Notes: generated by a model from the letters alone, not told the origin. A DNA stretch of 64,000 nt from Muscardinus avellanarius (GCA_963383645.1 OY726560.1:87087093-87151092); one strand, 5' to 3'; shown: positions 1 through 10,859, counted from the stretch's first letter. Translations and numbers: made by a program.

Positions 1-72
1 AGGTTGAGGTGGGCCTCCTGTCTCAGCCCCCAAATACTGAGATTACAAGCCTGTGCCACCACGCCTGGCCAT
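1..72 (-). mobile_element. B1-dID-type SINE, head end, cut by window start
   Basis: Reverse complement of the B1 head (GGCCAGGCGTGGTGG-like start, then CTTGTAATC and a GAGGCTGAG-like block). Only the head is present because the window starts inside the element. Confidence 0.75.
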
Positions 73-285
73 TACCATTCTTTAGACGTCAACCATTTCA
101 GGTTGACAGAAAAGAAATTGAATAACTTGAGTGTGTATAGGATGAAATTTTTAAAAGTAAAAAACCTAGACTAAAAATGAATAAAACAGGAAGCATCCTA
201 CAAATTTTAAATCTAATGAAGTAGACATCAGCCCCCATAACCCACTAAAGCAAAAAAGCTACTAGAGCCTTTCTTATTATGAAAG
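73..285. other. Unrecognised AT-rich sequence
   Basis: No open frame, repeat family or RNA gene is recognisable here. Confidence 0.5.
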
Positions 286-764
286 TGGAAAAGGTCCCAG
301 AGGCCCAAAGGGGAGACAGCCACAGAGGGCCACACACAGCCATCACCTGGCCACCCAGAGCTCTGACCTCACAAGGAGCCATTGTGAGGGTGTCTCCTGC
401 ACCAGCTACATTGCTTGGCGGTTGTAGGTTTCAATAGAATTTGTTGGTTTGGGTTTGGGGCTTTGTTGTTGTGTGTGCATGTGTTTGGTTTGTTATTTTG
501 TTGTATATTCTTTGAGTGTTGTTGTTCTGTTGATGGACAGTGCTAGGAGAGAGAGTTGTAGGAGAGGCCAGGCCGCTTGGCCAGCTCTCCTGTGAGGATG
601 CCCTCCAGGATCCTGCCCTGGTCCTAAGGGACATCAGCCAGGCAGCTTTGCTCAGCTCCACAGGGCCTCCATATCCTCACCAGGACAGAGGTGGCTGTGA
701 AAATCCTGCCTGGGACAGGAATAAGTTGCCCTTCATTCAATCCAAATGGATACAGTCAGGACTG

Positions 765-911
765 AGGGGCACCAGGACCTCAGCAACTTAGGGAGCCCTT
801 GAGCCCCTGGGCAACTTAGAGACACCATGTTTCAAAATAAAAGCTGAAACATCTAAGGGTATAGCTCAAGAGGTAGAATCCCCCTGTGTTCAATATCCAG
901 TACAAAAAAAA
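765..911 (+). mobile_element. B1-dID-type SINE, 5'-truncated
   Basis: Matches the SINE from the CAGCAACTTAG block through GTTTCAAAATAAAA, the degenerate ID A box and AATATCCAGTAC, and ends in an A run. The same insertion is present at 3280-3416 in duplication copy B. Confidence 0.7.
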
Positions 912-1885
912 AATGTATGTCAGGTCAGATTATCTGTTCACAGTGCTCATATCTGTTACCTAGATCTGCTGATTCTTGGGGGGGTTACAGCACCACCAGG
1001 CGATGTTTTGATTCTGCCATCTCCGCTATGGGCTTTAGTTGGCGTCCTCTGGAAAGAGGTTCCTCAGGCTGCTCTTAGGTGACCCTGAGGACAATATGTT
1101 TAATCAAGACATAATGTTTGACTCCACCTTATTTACAGTTATAAAAATAATGGTTTGGTTCCCTGGCATTCTCCACATTCGTGAGAGCTGTTTGGAGGTA
1201 CTACCATACTTCTGTAAGTCAGCCACTGTAAATCTCATCAAAAGTGGGAAAGGTTCACCAGGTTCAAATATTGGAGGACCTTAAAGCCAGGAGGAAGGGC
1301 AATTTGTGGTTCTAGGGGAGCCTATTCTTTTCTGACTGAGGCTTACTTGTTGAGCGTCATATTGAAAGATTAGAAATGACACCCAGGGGGAACAGACTTG
1401 GAGAGACCAGGGTGGTTAATGAGCAAGGTCACAGAGGAGAAAGGCTGGCCAGGGGCCGCAGCTGGGACCTGGAGGAGCAGAATGGGGAGAGGACACACAG
1501 AGAAAGACTTAGATAGAATTCTGGGTTAGGAAGCCCACCCCGCGCTACCCCATCAGCTACTCTCCAGCCAGTAGGCAGTGGCAGTTTCAGATCACAAAAA
1601 AACCCTCCACCCCCAGCCTCCCCTGTGAGCCTCCTGGGTTCACTGTCACTCAGCTGTCAGAGGCAAAGGAGCTTCCATGGGGCTGGTTTAGGTAGCGAGG
1701 TGGTGGACGCAGTGACGACCCAGCAATGCCCTCTCCCCATGACCTCTGGGCTGCTCCCCTCTGAGTCTCAGAAGAGAGGGCCTTGCAATGGGCCCATCTG
1801 CCAAAACATCCTAGGGTCCTGGTATCTGAGCAAAGGTGGTGGTGATAGCAAACACGGAGCAAAATTGCCTTCAAAATGACTGCAG

Positions 1886-2061
1886 TGAGCTGGATGTAAT
1901 GGAGCACACCATTTATTCCATTACTTGGGAGGCTGAAACTGGGGATCTCAGGGTCCAGGCCAGTCTCAGCAACTAGCCAGACTATGTTTCAAAATGAAAA
2001 TATAAAAAATAGGGCTGATATTTAACCTGAAGGTCAAGGGCCTCTGAGTTCAATCCCCATG

Positions 2062-2065
<4 letters not shown>
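1886..2065 (+). mobile_element. B1-dID-type SINE, diverged
   Basis: B1 head (ACTTGGGAGGCTGA), linker TTTCAAAATGAAAATA and an ID tail ending TTCAATCCCCATGAC. It shares its insertion point with the SINE at 4409-4590. A (TG)n array has replaced its tail in this copy. Confidence 0.8.

Positions 2066-2112
<47 letters not shown>
2066..2112 (+). repeat. (TG)n microsatellite at a SINE tail
   Basis: About 23 uninterrupted TG units directly after the SINE tail. At the matching position in duplication copy B (4590-4610) there are a few AAAT-like units instead. Confidence 0.95.
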
Positions 2113-2114
<2 letters not shown>

Positions 2115-2123
2115 TCTCCAGTA

Positions 2124-2330
2124 GCCAGACATGGTTGCACATACCTGTAATCCCAGGATTTGGGAGGCTGAGACTGAAGGATCACAGATCGTAGACAGAC
2201 TCTGCTACTTAGCAATGTCCTCTGCAACTCAGAACCTGTATCAAAATAAAGAATAAAAAATAAATAGGGCTGGGGGTGTAGCTCGGAGGTAGAATGCTCT
2301 TGCATTCAGTCCCCAGCACCATTAAACAAA
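2124..2330 (+). mobile_element. B1-dID-type SINE
   Basis: Full composite: AGCCAGACATGGTTGCA head, GTAATCCCAGGATTTGGGAG, ATCAAAATAAAGAATAAAAAA linker-like stretch, A box TAGCTCGGAGG and tail CCCCAGCACC followed by AAACAAAACAAAC. Orthologous within the duplication to 4622-4815. Confidence 0.85.
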
Positions 2331-2533
2331 ACAAACAAAACCCCATAATAACCCCAGTGACTCCTGAGGGTTGATCTTAAGTCTCATGCGGAGCCTATAG
2401 AATAAGCCCAGACAGGAGGTTAGTAGGCAACCCAACTCAGTTCTTTAAGGGAAACTATTACAAAGAAGGTTCTTATCTTATTCTAGGAAGTTATCTTTAT
2501 TGTGAGGCACAAGACTATGCAAACCATTGTAGA

Positions 2534-2738
2534 CGCCGGCGTGGTGGTGCACGCTTGTAATCCCTGTGCTTGGGAGGCTGAGACAGGAGGATTGCAAAGG
2601 TTCAAAGCCAGCCTCAGCTACTTAGTGAGGCTCTCAGCAACTTAGTGAGACCCTATTTCCAAATAAAATGTAAAATAGGTCTGGGAATATATCCTGGAAG
2701 TAGAAAGCCTCTGGGTTCCAGCCCTAGTGCCACCAAAA

Positions 2739-2781
<43 letters not shown>
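2534..2781 (+). mobile_element. B1-dID-type SINE with (AAAT)n tail, between the duplication copies
   Basis: Head GCCGGCGTGGTGGTGCACGC, CTTGTAATCCCTGTGCTTGG, then an ID part with AGGTCTGGGAATATATCC, and a tail of about eleven AAAT units (2737-2781). Head and ID tail resemble the younger subtype (see 39602-39796), though the end is intermediate. Confidence 0.85.
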
Positions 2782-3279
2782 ACTGGAAAAGGTCCCAGAG
2801 GCCCAAAGGGGAGACGGCCACAGAGGGCCATGCCCAGCTGCCACCTGGCCATCCAGGGCTCTGACCTCACAAGGAGCCATTGTGAGGGTATCTCCTGCAC
2901 CAGCTGCAGCACTGGGTGGTGGGGAATCTTCGGGTAGGATTTGTTGGTTTGGGTTTGGGGCTTTGTTGTTGTGTGCGTGTGTTGGGTTTGTTATTTTGTT
3001 GTATGTTTTTGAGTGTTGTTGTTCTGTCGTTGTAGCACCATTAGTTGCTGTTGCGGCTCTCAATGGACAGTGCTAGGGGACAGAGTAGGGGAGGCCAGGC
3101 CCCTAGGCCAGCTCTCCTGTGAGGATGCATTCCCGGATCCTGGCCTGGTCCTGAGGAACATCGGCCAGAGCAGCTTTGCTCGGCTTCATGGGGCCCTCCA
3201 TATCCTCACCAGGACAGAGGTGGGGATGGGAATGAGTTGCCCTTCATTCAGTCCAAACAGATACAGTCAGGACTGAGGG

Positions 3280-3416
3280 GCACCAGGACCTCAGCAACTT
3301 AGGGAGCCCCTGAGCCCCTGGGCAACTTAGAGACACCATGTTTCAAAATAAAAGCTGAAAGGTCTGAGGGTGTAGCTCAGAGGTAGAATGTCCCTGTGTT
3401 CAATATCCAGTACCAA
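3280..3416 (+). mobile_element. B1-dID-type SINE, 5'-truncated (copy B)
   Basis: Same truncated SINE as at 765-911, with A box TAGCTCAGAGG better preserved and an end at CAATATCCAGTACC. A short C-rich and CA-rich stretch follows (3417-3442). Confidence 0.7.
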
Positions 3417-4408
3417 ACCCCCCTCCCCGCCACACACACATGATCTCTGCTAAGAATGTTGAGCGTTTATAGCTGTCATCTGGGTCTGCTAATTCTTAGG
3501 CGGGTTACAAATTGGCAGTGTTTCAATACTGCTGTCTCTGTGAAGCTTCCTCACAGAGGAATATGTTTAATCAACAGGTAAATGTTCAATTCTTTGCCTT
3601 ATTTACACTTATAAACAAATGAGTTGTTTTCTTCACGTTCTCCACATCCGTGAGAGCTGTTTGGGGGTGATATCATACTTCTATAAGTCAGCCACTGTAA
3701 ATTCCATCATAAGTGGAAAAGGTCCGTGGGGTCTAGATATTGTAGGACCTCAAAGCCTGGTGGAAGGATGATTCATGGCCCTTGGGGATTAGTATACATT
3801 TCTGACTGAGGCTTACCTAGTAAACATCCTGTTGAAAGATTAGATATGACAGCTGAGGTGGAACCGACTTGGCGAGACCAGGGCAGTTAATGAGCAAGGT
3901 CACAGATGAGCAAGGCCAGCCACGGGCTGTGGCTAAGACCTGGAGGAGCAGAATGGGGAGAGGACATGCAGAGAAAGAATTAGATACAATTCCAGGGTTC
4001 CCACTCTGAATTTCCCCACTCCGCACAGCCATTCTCCCCACCAAGGGATTGACCAGGTCTAGTGGCGGTGGAGGTTTCAGAGCACAAATACCCCTATGCT
4101 GCTGGCCTCCTCTGCCGGCCTCCCCTGCCGGCCTCCTGGGTTCACAGTCTCTCTGTAGCCAGAGGCATCAGAGCCTCATGGGGCTGAGTGAGGCCAGGGG
4201 AGGTGGTGGAGGCAGCCACTCCAGCATTGCCCCCTCTCCATGACCTCAGGGCTGCTCCCTTCTGGGCCTCAGAAGAGAGAGCCTTGCAGTGGGCCCATCT
4301 GCCAGAAACATCCTAGGGTCCTGGTGTCTGGGCAAGGGGGGAAGCATATTATAAAGATGGTGATGATGGTAAACAAGGAGCAAAATTGCCTTCAAAATGA
4401 CCCCAGTG

Positions 4409-4590
4409 AGCCAGGTGTGATGGAGCAAGCCTGTCATCCCTTTACTTGGAGGATGAGACTAGAGGATCACAGGGTCCTGGCCAGTGTCAACAACTAGCCT
4501 GACTATGTTTTTAAATAAAAACATAACAAATAGGGCTGGGGCATAACTCAAAAATTGAGGATCCCTGGGTTCTATCCCCAATACTACAAT
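4409..4590 (+). mobile_element. B1-dID-type SINE, diverged (copy B)
   Basis: Counterpart of the SINE at 1886-2065: GCCAGGTGTGATGGAGCAAG head and an ID tail ending TCTATCCCCAATACTAC. An AAATAAATAAAT tail follows. Confidence 0.8.
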
Positions 4591-4621
4591 AAATAACTAA
4601 ATAAATAAATGCAAACTAACC

Positions 4622-4815
4622 GTCCATTGTGGTGGTGCCCACTTGTAATTCCAGTACTTGGGAGGCTGAGACAGGAGGATAGCAGGGTCATGGCCTCAGC
4701 AACTAACTGAGGTCCTCTGCAACTGAGTGGGACCCTGTTTCAAAGTAAAAATAAAATAGGCCTGGAGTTGTACCTCAGAGGTAGAATGCCCCTGGTTCCA
4801 TCTGCAGTACCACAA
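4622..4815 (+). mobile_element. B1-dID-type SINE (copy B)
   Basis: Counterpart of the SINE at 2124-2330. It has CTTGTAATTCCAGTACTTGG, TTTCAAAGTAAAAATAAAAT, TACCTCAGAGGTAGAATGCC and an AAATAAATAAGAAAATG tail. Confidence 0.85.
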
Positions 4816-5091
4816 AATAAATAAGAAAATGAAAATTAAAATAAATAAAAGGCCCCAGAGAATCCTGAGGGATGATCCTGAGATGCATTTGGAGCCTAAG
4901 GAACCAAGAGATAAATACATAGCCTGGCACAGTTGTTCTTTAAGGGGAATGACGTTGCTGACAGGGTTGTCATCTTATTCTTGGAAGTTACTTTTCTTGT
5001 GAAGCACAAGACTGCCCAAACCATTGTAGATATGGCCAAAGAACAAAGGGAGACAATCAACCAGGGTCAAGAATATGAAGTACATGCCGGA

Positions 5092-5289
5092 TGTGGTGGT
5101 TCACGCTTGTAATCCCAGCATTTGGGAGGATGAGACAGGAGGACCACCGTTCAAGGACAGCCTCAACTACTACTTAATGAGGCCCTTTGCAACTCAGTGA
5201 GACCCTATTTCAAAATAAAGAACAAAAAATAGGGCTGGGGTGTAGCTCGGAGGTAGAATGTCTCTGGGTTCCATCCCCAGTACTGCAAA

Positions 5290-5324
<35 letters not shown>

Positions 5325-5325
5325 G
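5092..5325 (+). mobile_element. B1-dID-type SINE with (AAAT)n tail
   Basis: GCCGGATGTGGTGGTTCACG head, full linker, A box TAGCTCGGAGG, B box GGTTCCATCCCC, CAGTACTGC end and about nine AAAT units at 5287-5325. Confidence 0.9.
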
Positions 5326-5336
5326 CATAATACTAG

Positions 5337-5525
5337 TAGGGCATAGTGACACACACCTGTAATCCCAGCACTTGGAAGCCTGAGATGGAAGATCACAAGT
5401 CTTAGCAGCTAAGCAAGATACTCAGTACCATAGTAACACCCTGTGGCAACATTTAAAGAAAAAATAAAAAGGACTTAGTGTGGAGCTCAAGGTAGAATGC
5501 CCCTGGATTCTATCTCCAGTACTCT
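5337..5525 (+). mobile_element. B1-dID-type SINE, diverged
   Basis: GGGCATAGTGACACACACCT head, TAATCCCAGCACTTGG, and an ID tail ending CTATCTCCAGTACTC. It lies almost directly after the previous SINE in the same orientation. Confidence 0.8.
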
Positions 5526-5848
5526 CAATCCCTCCAAAAATAATAAGTTTAATGCTAAGGACATGGATATCATGGAGGAAGATGAACCTCTACCACCACC
5601 CTGGCTGCCTCTGCCAGGACTGAGCCTTGGGCAGTGGCCATGGCCTATCCCTGCAGGAAGGGAAGGAGGGAATCAGACTTCTTACCAATGAAGATGGCTG
5701 AACCCTCACCAATGCGGAGCTGCTGCTGACGACTCCAATGACCACGTGAGGATCACGTAAGTATCCAAGGAACAGAGTGGTTTCACAATAGCTGTGGCCA
5801 AAGTCACCACTCGCTGTCCTTCTGTTCATTTGAAAGTGTTTAGAACTG

Positions 5849-6032
5849 CCAGGCATGGCTGCACTCACCTGTAATCCCAGTTCTTGGAAGGCTGAGTCAG
5901 GAGAATTACAGGTTTGAGGCCAACCTCAGCAACTTAGCAAGACCCCGTTTCAAAATAAAAAATAAAAACAGGGCTGGTCTTGGGGGTAGCTCAGAGGTAG
6001 AATGCCCCTGGGTTAATCTCCAGTACAAAACA
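5849..6032 (+). mobile_element. B1-dID-type SINE
   Basis: GCCAGGCATGGCTGCACTCA head, GTAATCCCAGTTCTTGG, TTTCAAAATAAAAAATAAAA linker, TAGCTCAGAGGTAGAATGCC and an ATCTCCAGTAC end. Confidence 0.85.
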
Positions 6033-6720
6033 AAACAAATTTGGAGCAAAGTCCTTGGTGAAAAGATAGGTTTGAGAAATTTCCCCTTTGGGTCACTAAG
6101 CAAGGATCCTAATGCCTCCTGCCTGGGGCTCAGTCTCTCCAAGTGTTCTCTGTCACATATTTAATAGGTGTCTATCAGATGGGGTTCGGCTATGTCCTGG
6201 TCTCTGGGTGACATCTGTTTATGCTAACAGAATCCCCTCCCTCTTTTTCTCTCTCTCTCCCTGAAAAGCGCAGAATCCAGGGCAGGGAAGACTGTGAACA
6301 CCAAGCAGGTCATCCAATATTTTGTAACAATCATGGCTACTGGGGATCTGGCCAAGAAGAAGGACTCCAAAATGAGGGAGGGAGGGAGGGAAGAGAGGCT
6401 GCTCCACTGCCACTTCTATCCTCTGTCTTCACTCAGAACAAGAAGGCCAAATGTCCTCTGGTTCCCTTGTGCAAGGAGAGGGGCACACAGGGTACACATC
6501 TCCAAGGAGAGCTGGTCTTTATAGACACATGGTGTGTTGTTAGCACAGATCCTGTGACTTCTTATGGCAGCTCAGGGTGCCTGTTCTTTTAGGGCAGAAT
6601 CACATAGGCCAACGGGAGTGAACTGTGGCATGTGCCTCCCTTGGGTCATGAATGTGTCACCACAGTATGAATGCAATACAGTCATCCTCACTGAAGCAGA
6701 GCATCGGGTGTTAAAGAGCA
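6033..6720. other. Unrecognised sequence between SINEs
   Basis: Non-repetitive by eye apart from a short pyrimidine run (6237-6261) and a GGGA run (6376-6390). A 123-codon open frame at 6221-6592 (+) shows no recognisable domain or splice structure, so I do not call it a gene. Confidence 0.4.
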
Positions 6721-6724
6721 TCGG

Positions 6725-6803
6725 GTGTCAAAATAAAAAAAATAAGGACTGGGGTTGTGGTTAGAAGATGGAATGCCTCTGGGTTCAATCTCCAGTAACA
6801 TAT

Positions 6804-6804
<1 letters not shown>
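6725..6804 (+). mobile_element. ID-like SINE tail fragment
   Basis: Linker AAAATAAAAAAAATAAGGAC followed by the ID part ending GGGTTCAATCTCCAGTAAC. The B1 head is absent, so this is a 5'-truncated copy. Confidence 0.75.

Positions 6805-6805
<1 letters not shown>

Positions 6806-6845
<40 letters not shown>
6806..6845 (+). repeat. (CA)n microsatellite at a SINE tail
   Basis: About 20 CA units directly after the ID tail at 6725-6804. Confidence 0.95.
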
Positions 6846-6847
<2 letters not shown>

Positions 6848-6904
6848 TTGTAAAGTGTTGTCAAAAAGGCTGTAGCATGGTTGGTTGGTTGTTTTGCTTG
6901 TGTG

Positions 6905-7097
6905 TTTCCTGGGGATTACACGTACCTCTGAGCTACACCACCCCCACCCCCGGCCCTATTTTATTTTGTTATTTAAAACAGGGTCTCACAGGTTGTAGAG
7001 GGCCTCACTAAGTAGCTGAGGCTGTCCTTGAACTTGGGATTCTCTTCTTTGAGCCTCCAAAGTGCTGGGATTACAAGTAGGCCCACCATGCCCAGCA
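6905..7097 (-). mobile_element. B1-dID-type SINE
   Basis: Reverse complement of the composite: ID end (CTGAGCTACACC) on the left, AAAACAGGGTCTCACA, then the B1 head ending in CACCATGCCCAGC. Confidence 0.85.
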
Positions 7098-7145
7098 GCA
7101 CAGGATCCTTCTGTTCTCTTCCCTGCTTCTTCCCCAGCACAGGAA

Positions 7146-7147
<2 letters not shown>

Positions 7148-7190
<43 letters not shown>
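7148..7190 (+). repeat. (CA)n microsatellite
   Basis: Uninterrupted CA array of about 21 units. Confidence 0.95.
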
Positions 7191-7192
<2 letters not shown>

Positions 7193-7641
7193 GTACAGAC
7201 TTTTTTCTTGTTATTACTACCAAAATAATACAGAATAACAACCATATACCATTTAAGTTGTGTCAGGTATTATAAATAACCTAGAGATGATGTAAAGTGT
7301 ACAGGGGGTGAGATGTGGGTAGGTTCTATGAAAATATTATGCCATTTTACATAGGGTCTGGAGCATCAGTAGAATTTGGTATGGGGAAAGGGATCCTAGA
7401 ACCTATCCCCCGGAGTTACAGAGAGAAAACTGTATTGAAAAATCAATTTCATCCTCATTATTAAATAAAAACTTAAGGCAAAATCTTTCTTATGTACAGA
7501 AATTTGATGTATGCAGAAGTGACATCCTATATTAGGGGAAAAGAGAAGAAATGACTTTCTTTTTAAGGTGGATCCTTACTTCACACCATATGTAAGCATC
7601 AACTCTAGCTAGATTAAGCACTCACTGTCTAAAGAAAACAA
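7191..7641. other. Unrecognised AT-rich sequence
   Basis: A faint likeness to L1 ORF2 3' sequence is possible at 7440-7640 but I cannot support it. No gene seen. Confidence 0.35.
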
Positions 7642-7642
7642 C

Positions 7643-7836
7643 TTGGCCGGTCGTGGGGCGCACACTTGTAATCCCAGCATTTGGGAGGCAGAGACCAGAG
7701 ATTGATGTTCCTGGACAGCCTCAGCTACCTAGGGAGGCCCTTCACAACTCAGTGAGACCCTGTTTCAAAACATAAAAAAGACTGGAGGTAGAATGTCCTT
7801 GGGTTCCATCCCCAATACCACAAAAAAAGAAAAGAA
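7643..7836 (+). mobile_element. B1-dID-type SINE
   Basis: GGCCGGTCGTGGGGCGCACA head, GTAATCCCAGCATTTGGGAG, CAGCCTCAGCTACCTAG, and an ID tail shortened around the A box that ends ATCCCCAATACCAC before a mixed A-rich tail. Confidence 0.85.
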
Positions 7837-8055
7837 AAAACAAAAGAAAACAACTTTACAACTCTTGGAGAAAGCATAGATATGCTCATTTTTGGAACTC
7901 AATGTGATAATGGCTTTTTGAATTGGATACAAAGCATATATTATACAATAAATGATTCATAAATTTGTTTCTAAAAGATTAGAATTAACAATGAACAGGA
8001 ATGAATGATAATAACAAATTTCTGGAGTAAAACTACCAGGACGCTAAGGCTATGG

Positions 8056-8096
<41 letters not shown>

Positions 8097-8811
8097 ACCT
8101 GCGTGGGTGACCAGTGGTGGCAGCTGGTAGTTGAGAAGTAGTGTGAGGATTCAGTGAGAAGAGAACTTGGAGCTCAAAAACAAAAGCAATGAAATACCTG
8201 AGGAATAGGACTACTCTAAAACAAAGACAACAGATGAAAAAGCAACACACTCCATCCGAAGCAGAATTACTAGAATGTATTGAATGAAAGCTTGGAATTA
8301 GCATAATAAATACTTGAAGATGATACAGGAGGATGTAAGCCTATAAAAGAAGCAAGAAAACATCAAGGAATGAGGTATAATACTATTAGTAGTTGAAATA
8401 CAGCATGTAATAGGCACACATATAATAGGAAAGATTCACCTGGAAAAGCCACACACAGTTGAAGGTTTAGAATGAGGAATCTCCAGAAGGCAGCAGGAAA
8501 GGATAAAGAGTCAGATCCACAGGGGCTTATATAGTGTCAAAGGGGAGAGAGATGAAGTCACCACCCCTGGAGCTGGACTTAGTACCTGAAAGAGTATTCA
8601 ACACAAAGGGAACATTGCGAAAATGTCCAGAGGAGGGGCAGATCAGCTGCAGAGGTATAAGAATTAGACCTCTACACTTCAAATAGCCACAGTGTACACA
8701 AACTATAATGGAGTTACATCTTAAATACACTTAGTTTAGGGTAGTTTAATTTATAGAATACATGCAAAGATAGTTCAAAGAGTTCCCATGTAGTTCATTC
8801 TTGGTTTGCCC

Positions 8812-8813
<2 letters not shown>
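7837..8813. other. Unrecognised sequence with a (TG)n array
   Basis: AT-rich, with a TG array of about 19 units at 8057-8094. The stretch around 7840-8000 resembles diverged L1 ORF2 but too weakly to call. No gene recognised. Confidence 0.4.
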
Positions 8814-8853
<40 letters not shown>

Positions 8854-8866
8854 CGTTGTTGTTGTT
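8814..8866 (+). repeat. (GTT)n microsatellite
   Basis: About 17 GTT units with one GTC interruption. It abuts a minus-strand ID element and probably derives from its A-rich tail. Confidence 0.95.
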
Positions 8867-8867
8867 T

Positions 8868-8938
8868 GTGATACTAGAGATTGCTTCATGCATGCTGGGC
8901 AAGTGCTCTGCCATGAAGCTACATCCCCAGACCTTTTA
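8868..8938 (-). mobile_element. ID-like SINE fragment
   Basis: Reverse complement of an ID element: GATACTAGAGATTGCTTCAT, then GCTCTGCCATGAAGCTACAT and CCCCAGAC. This is an older, stand-alone ID type with a different middle from the composite SINEs. Confidence 0.7.
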
Positions 8939-8939
8939 T

Positions 8940-8990
8940 TTTTCTTTCTTTCTTTCTTCCTTTCTTTCTTTCTCTTTCTTTCTTTCTTTC

Positions 8991-9035
<45 letters not shown>
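8940..9035 (+). repeat. Compound (TTTC)n-(TG)n microsatellite
   Basis: Impure TTTC array at 8940-8991 followed by a pure TG array at 8994-9035, between two minus-strand SINE copies. Confidence 0.95.
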
Positions 9036-9037
<2 letters not shown>

Positions 9038-9230
9038 GCAGTGATTGAACCAAGGGGCATTCTACCTCTGAGCTATACCTCCAGCACTTTTTATTTTTTG
9101 TTTTGAAATAGGGGCTTACTACATAGCTGAGAGTCTCACTACATTGCTGATGCTGGTCTTGAACCTGTGATCCTCCTGTCAAGACTCACAAATCTCAGAT
9201 TATGGGGGTGCACCACTTCACCTAGCTGTG
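9036..9230 (-). mobile_element. B1-dID-type SINE
   Basis: Reverse complement composite: GATTGAACCAAGGGGCATTC, CCTCTGAGCTATACCTCC, a GTTTTGAAATAGGGGCTTAC linker, and a head ending CACCACTTCACCTAGCT. Confidence 0.85.
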
Positions 9231-9231
9231 A

Positions 9232-10065
9232 CTTGATATTAAAGTGGGCAAAGCACTTGAGTAAATGTTTCTTCAAAGAAGGTACACAAATATCCGACAA
9301 ACATAAAAAAATTCCAATATCATCAATTTTTAGGGAAATGTGAATTGAAAACACAATGAGATATCATCTCACACCTATTAGGAAGGCTAGAAAAAAACAT
9401 CAGAAAATAACAAATATTAAAGAGGTGAAGAAATTGGAGCCCTTGTATGGTGTTGGTTGGAACAGAAAGCATTATGGTAGTTTCTCAAAAGATGAAAAAC
9501 TGAATTACATATAAGAGCAATTCCACATCATATACTTAAAATATATTAAGCTAAGGACTTCAATAGATAGTTGTACATCCATGTTCATAATAGCATTATT
9601 TACAATAGCCAAAATGTGGAAGCAACCCACATACCCACTGATAGGTCAATGAACGAAGCAGATGTAATATATATGTAAAATGGAATATCACTCAGCCTTA
9701 AAAAGGAAGGAAACTCTGACACATGGAATTATATGGATGAACCATCCAAACATTGTGATAAATGTTAGATTAAACCTGTCACCAAAGAACACATGCTGTA
9801 TGATTCCACTTGAGGAGGTACCTAGAGTTGTCAGATCATAGATAGAGACAGAAGTTATGTGGTTCTCAGGGACTGGGGGATGGTCCCCTAGAACTGGAGA
9901 GTTGTGGAAGAGCTACAGAGTTTGTTTCAGGAGGTGAAAAATGTTCAGGAGAATGAATGTAGGTGATGGTCCTACAACAATGTGAAAGAATTACTTCCAC
10001 TTCAAATGTACACTAGAAACCACTAAAATGCTAAATTTTGTTATGCACACTTTACTCCAAATTTT
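9232..10065 (+). mobile_element. Old L1 3' end (ORF2 C-terminus and 3'UTR)
   Basis: The sense strand matches the C-terminal L1 ORF2 coding order: AAATGTGAATTGAAAACACA ('REMQIK'-like), then TTCATAATAGCATTATTTAC, GGAAGCAACCCACATACCC and AATGGAATATCACTCAGCC, then a 3'UTR reaching about 10065. Many stops and indels show it is ancient, older than the other L1s in the window. Confidence 0.8.
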
Positions 10066-10169
10066 AGAAATACAGCAAAACATTTAATACTTTCCAAAAC
10101 AAAACTCAGAAAATAGATACTTCTGAGAATGCAATATATTAAAATGATGAAGTGGTTTAAAAGAATCAA

Positions 10170-10350
10170 GGAAGCCAGGCATGGTGGCTCAGGCTTGTAA
10201 TCCCAGCATTTGGGAGGCTGAGACAGGAGGATCACTATTCTCTGACAGCCTCAGCTATGTAGTGAGGCCCTTTGCAACTCAGTGAAGCCCTCAGAAGTAG
10301 AATACTCTGGGTTTCGTCCCCAGTACAGCAAAAAAAAAAAAAAAAAAAAA
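10170..10350 (+). mobile_element. B1-dID-type SINE with poly(A)
   Basis: AGCCAGGCATGGTGGCTCAG head, GTAATCCCAGCATTTGGGAG, a short deletion in the linker, an ID end TTTCGTCCCCAGTACAGC and an A run of about 21. Confidence 0.85.
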
Positions 10351-10421
10351 TCAAGAAAACCATAAAAACCATATTCATAACAACCCAGAAATATATTCTA
10401 GGGAGCATCATTTGGTATAAT

Positions 10422-10765
10422 TGTGGGCTCTGTGCAGCCTGGTCATGAGGTCATGCCGGAGGAGGACTGAGAACCATAGAACTAAGAGAAACTCCCCCTG
10501 ACTGCTGCCCTGCCCAATATGCCCTGGTCACACAGTACAACAGCCAGTGGCCTACAGGACTGCTCCTGGACCCCCACCTTGCCCCATAAAAAGCCCCTAT
10601 CCTGTAAGGAGGTGCCTTCTGGCTCTCATGGGATCTCTCCCAGTCAGGTGCCTTCCTCCAGAATTTATTCCTAAACAAACCTGTTCCCTGCTATCCGGCT
10701 GGGTTTCCTTTGTCCCGAAATACCCAAAATTAACTACAATGGATCTCTCATTCTTATCCTAACAC
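10422..10765 (+). mobile_element. Probable solo LTR of an endogenous retrovirus
   Basis: It begins TGTGGGCTCTGTGCAGCC and ends near CTTATCCTAACA (TG...CA ends). A TATA-like CCATAAAAAGCC lies at about 10583-10594 and a CTAAACAAACCTG polyadenylation-like stretch about 80 bp downstream, which is the usual U3-R spacing of class I LTRs. No target-site duplication is visible and no internal viral sequence is attached, so it would be a solo LTR. Family not identified. Confidence 0.5.
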
Positions 10766-10859
10766 AGAAAACACATTTTAGAATTGTAACTAGTTTTTAT
10801 TAGCCAATTTAAGAAGATTTCACACCTTTTGTATGAGAAAAATTAAGTAATGGAAAAGT

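Larger units (their letters stand above)
286..2533 (+). repeat. Tandem segmental duplication, copy A
   Basis: This segment aligns by eye along its whole length with 2784-5033. Shared landmarks, in the same order, are GGAAAAGGTCCCAGAGGCCC (about 288 and 2785), a TTTGGGTTTGGGGCTTTGTT stretch (about 446 and 2948), the paired SINE remnants, and a final CAAACCATTGTAGA-like block (about 2520 and 5016). I estimate 10-15% divergence, so the event is not recent. Short open frames inside (for example 540-791) are not preserved as the same protein in copy B, so I do not call a gene. The unit's origin is not recognised. Confidence 0.85.
2784..5033 (+). repeat. Tandem segmental duplication, copy B
   Basis: Second copy of the 286-2533 unit, offset by about 2.5 kb. 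It keeps the same SINE remnants at 3280-3416, 4409-4590 and 4622-4815, so those insertions predate the duplication. A separate SINE with an (AAAT)n tail (2534-2781) lies between the copies and is not part of the unit. Small indels and substitutions separate the copies throughout. Confidence 0.85.

Noticed and set aside
540..791. 83-codon frame in duplication copy A, and 3013-3276 in copy B
   Set aside because: The two share a short similar segment because the DNA is duplicated, but the frames start and end differently and are broken by indels. No domain.
6221..6592. 123-codon plus frame
   Set aside because: No recognisable domain, no initiation context or splice signals that stand out, and no second evidence.
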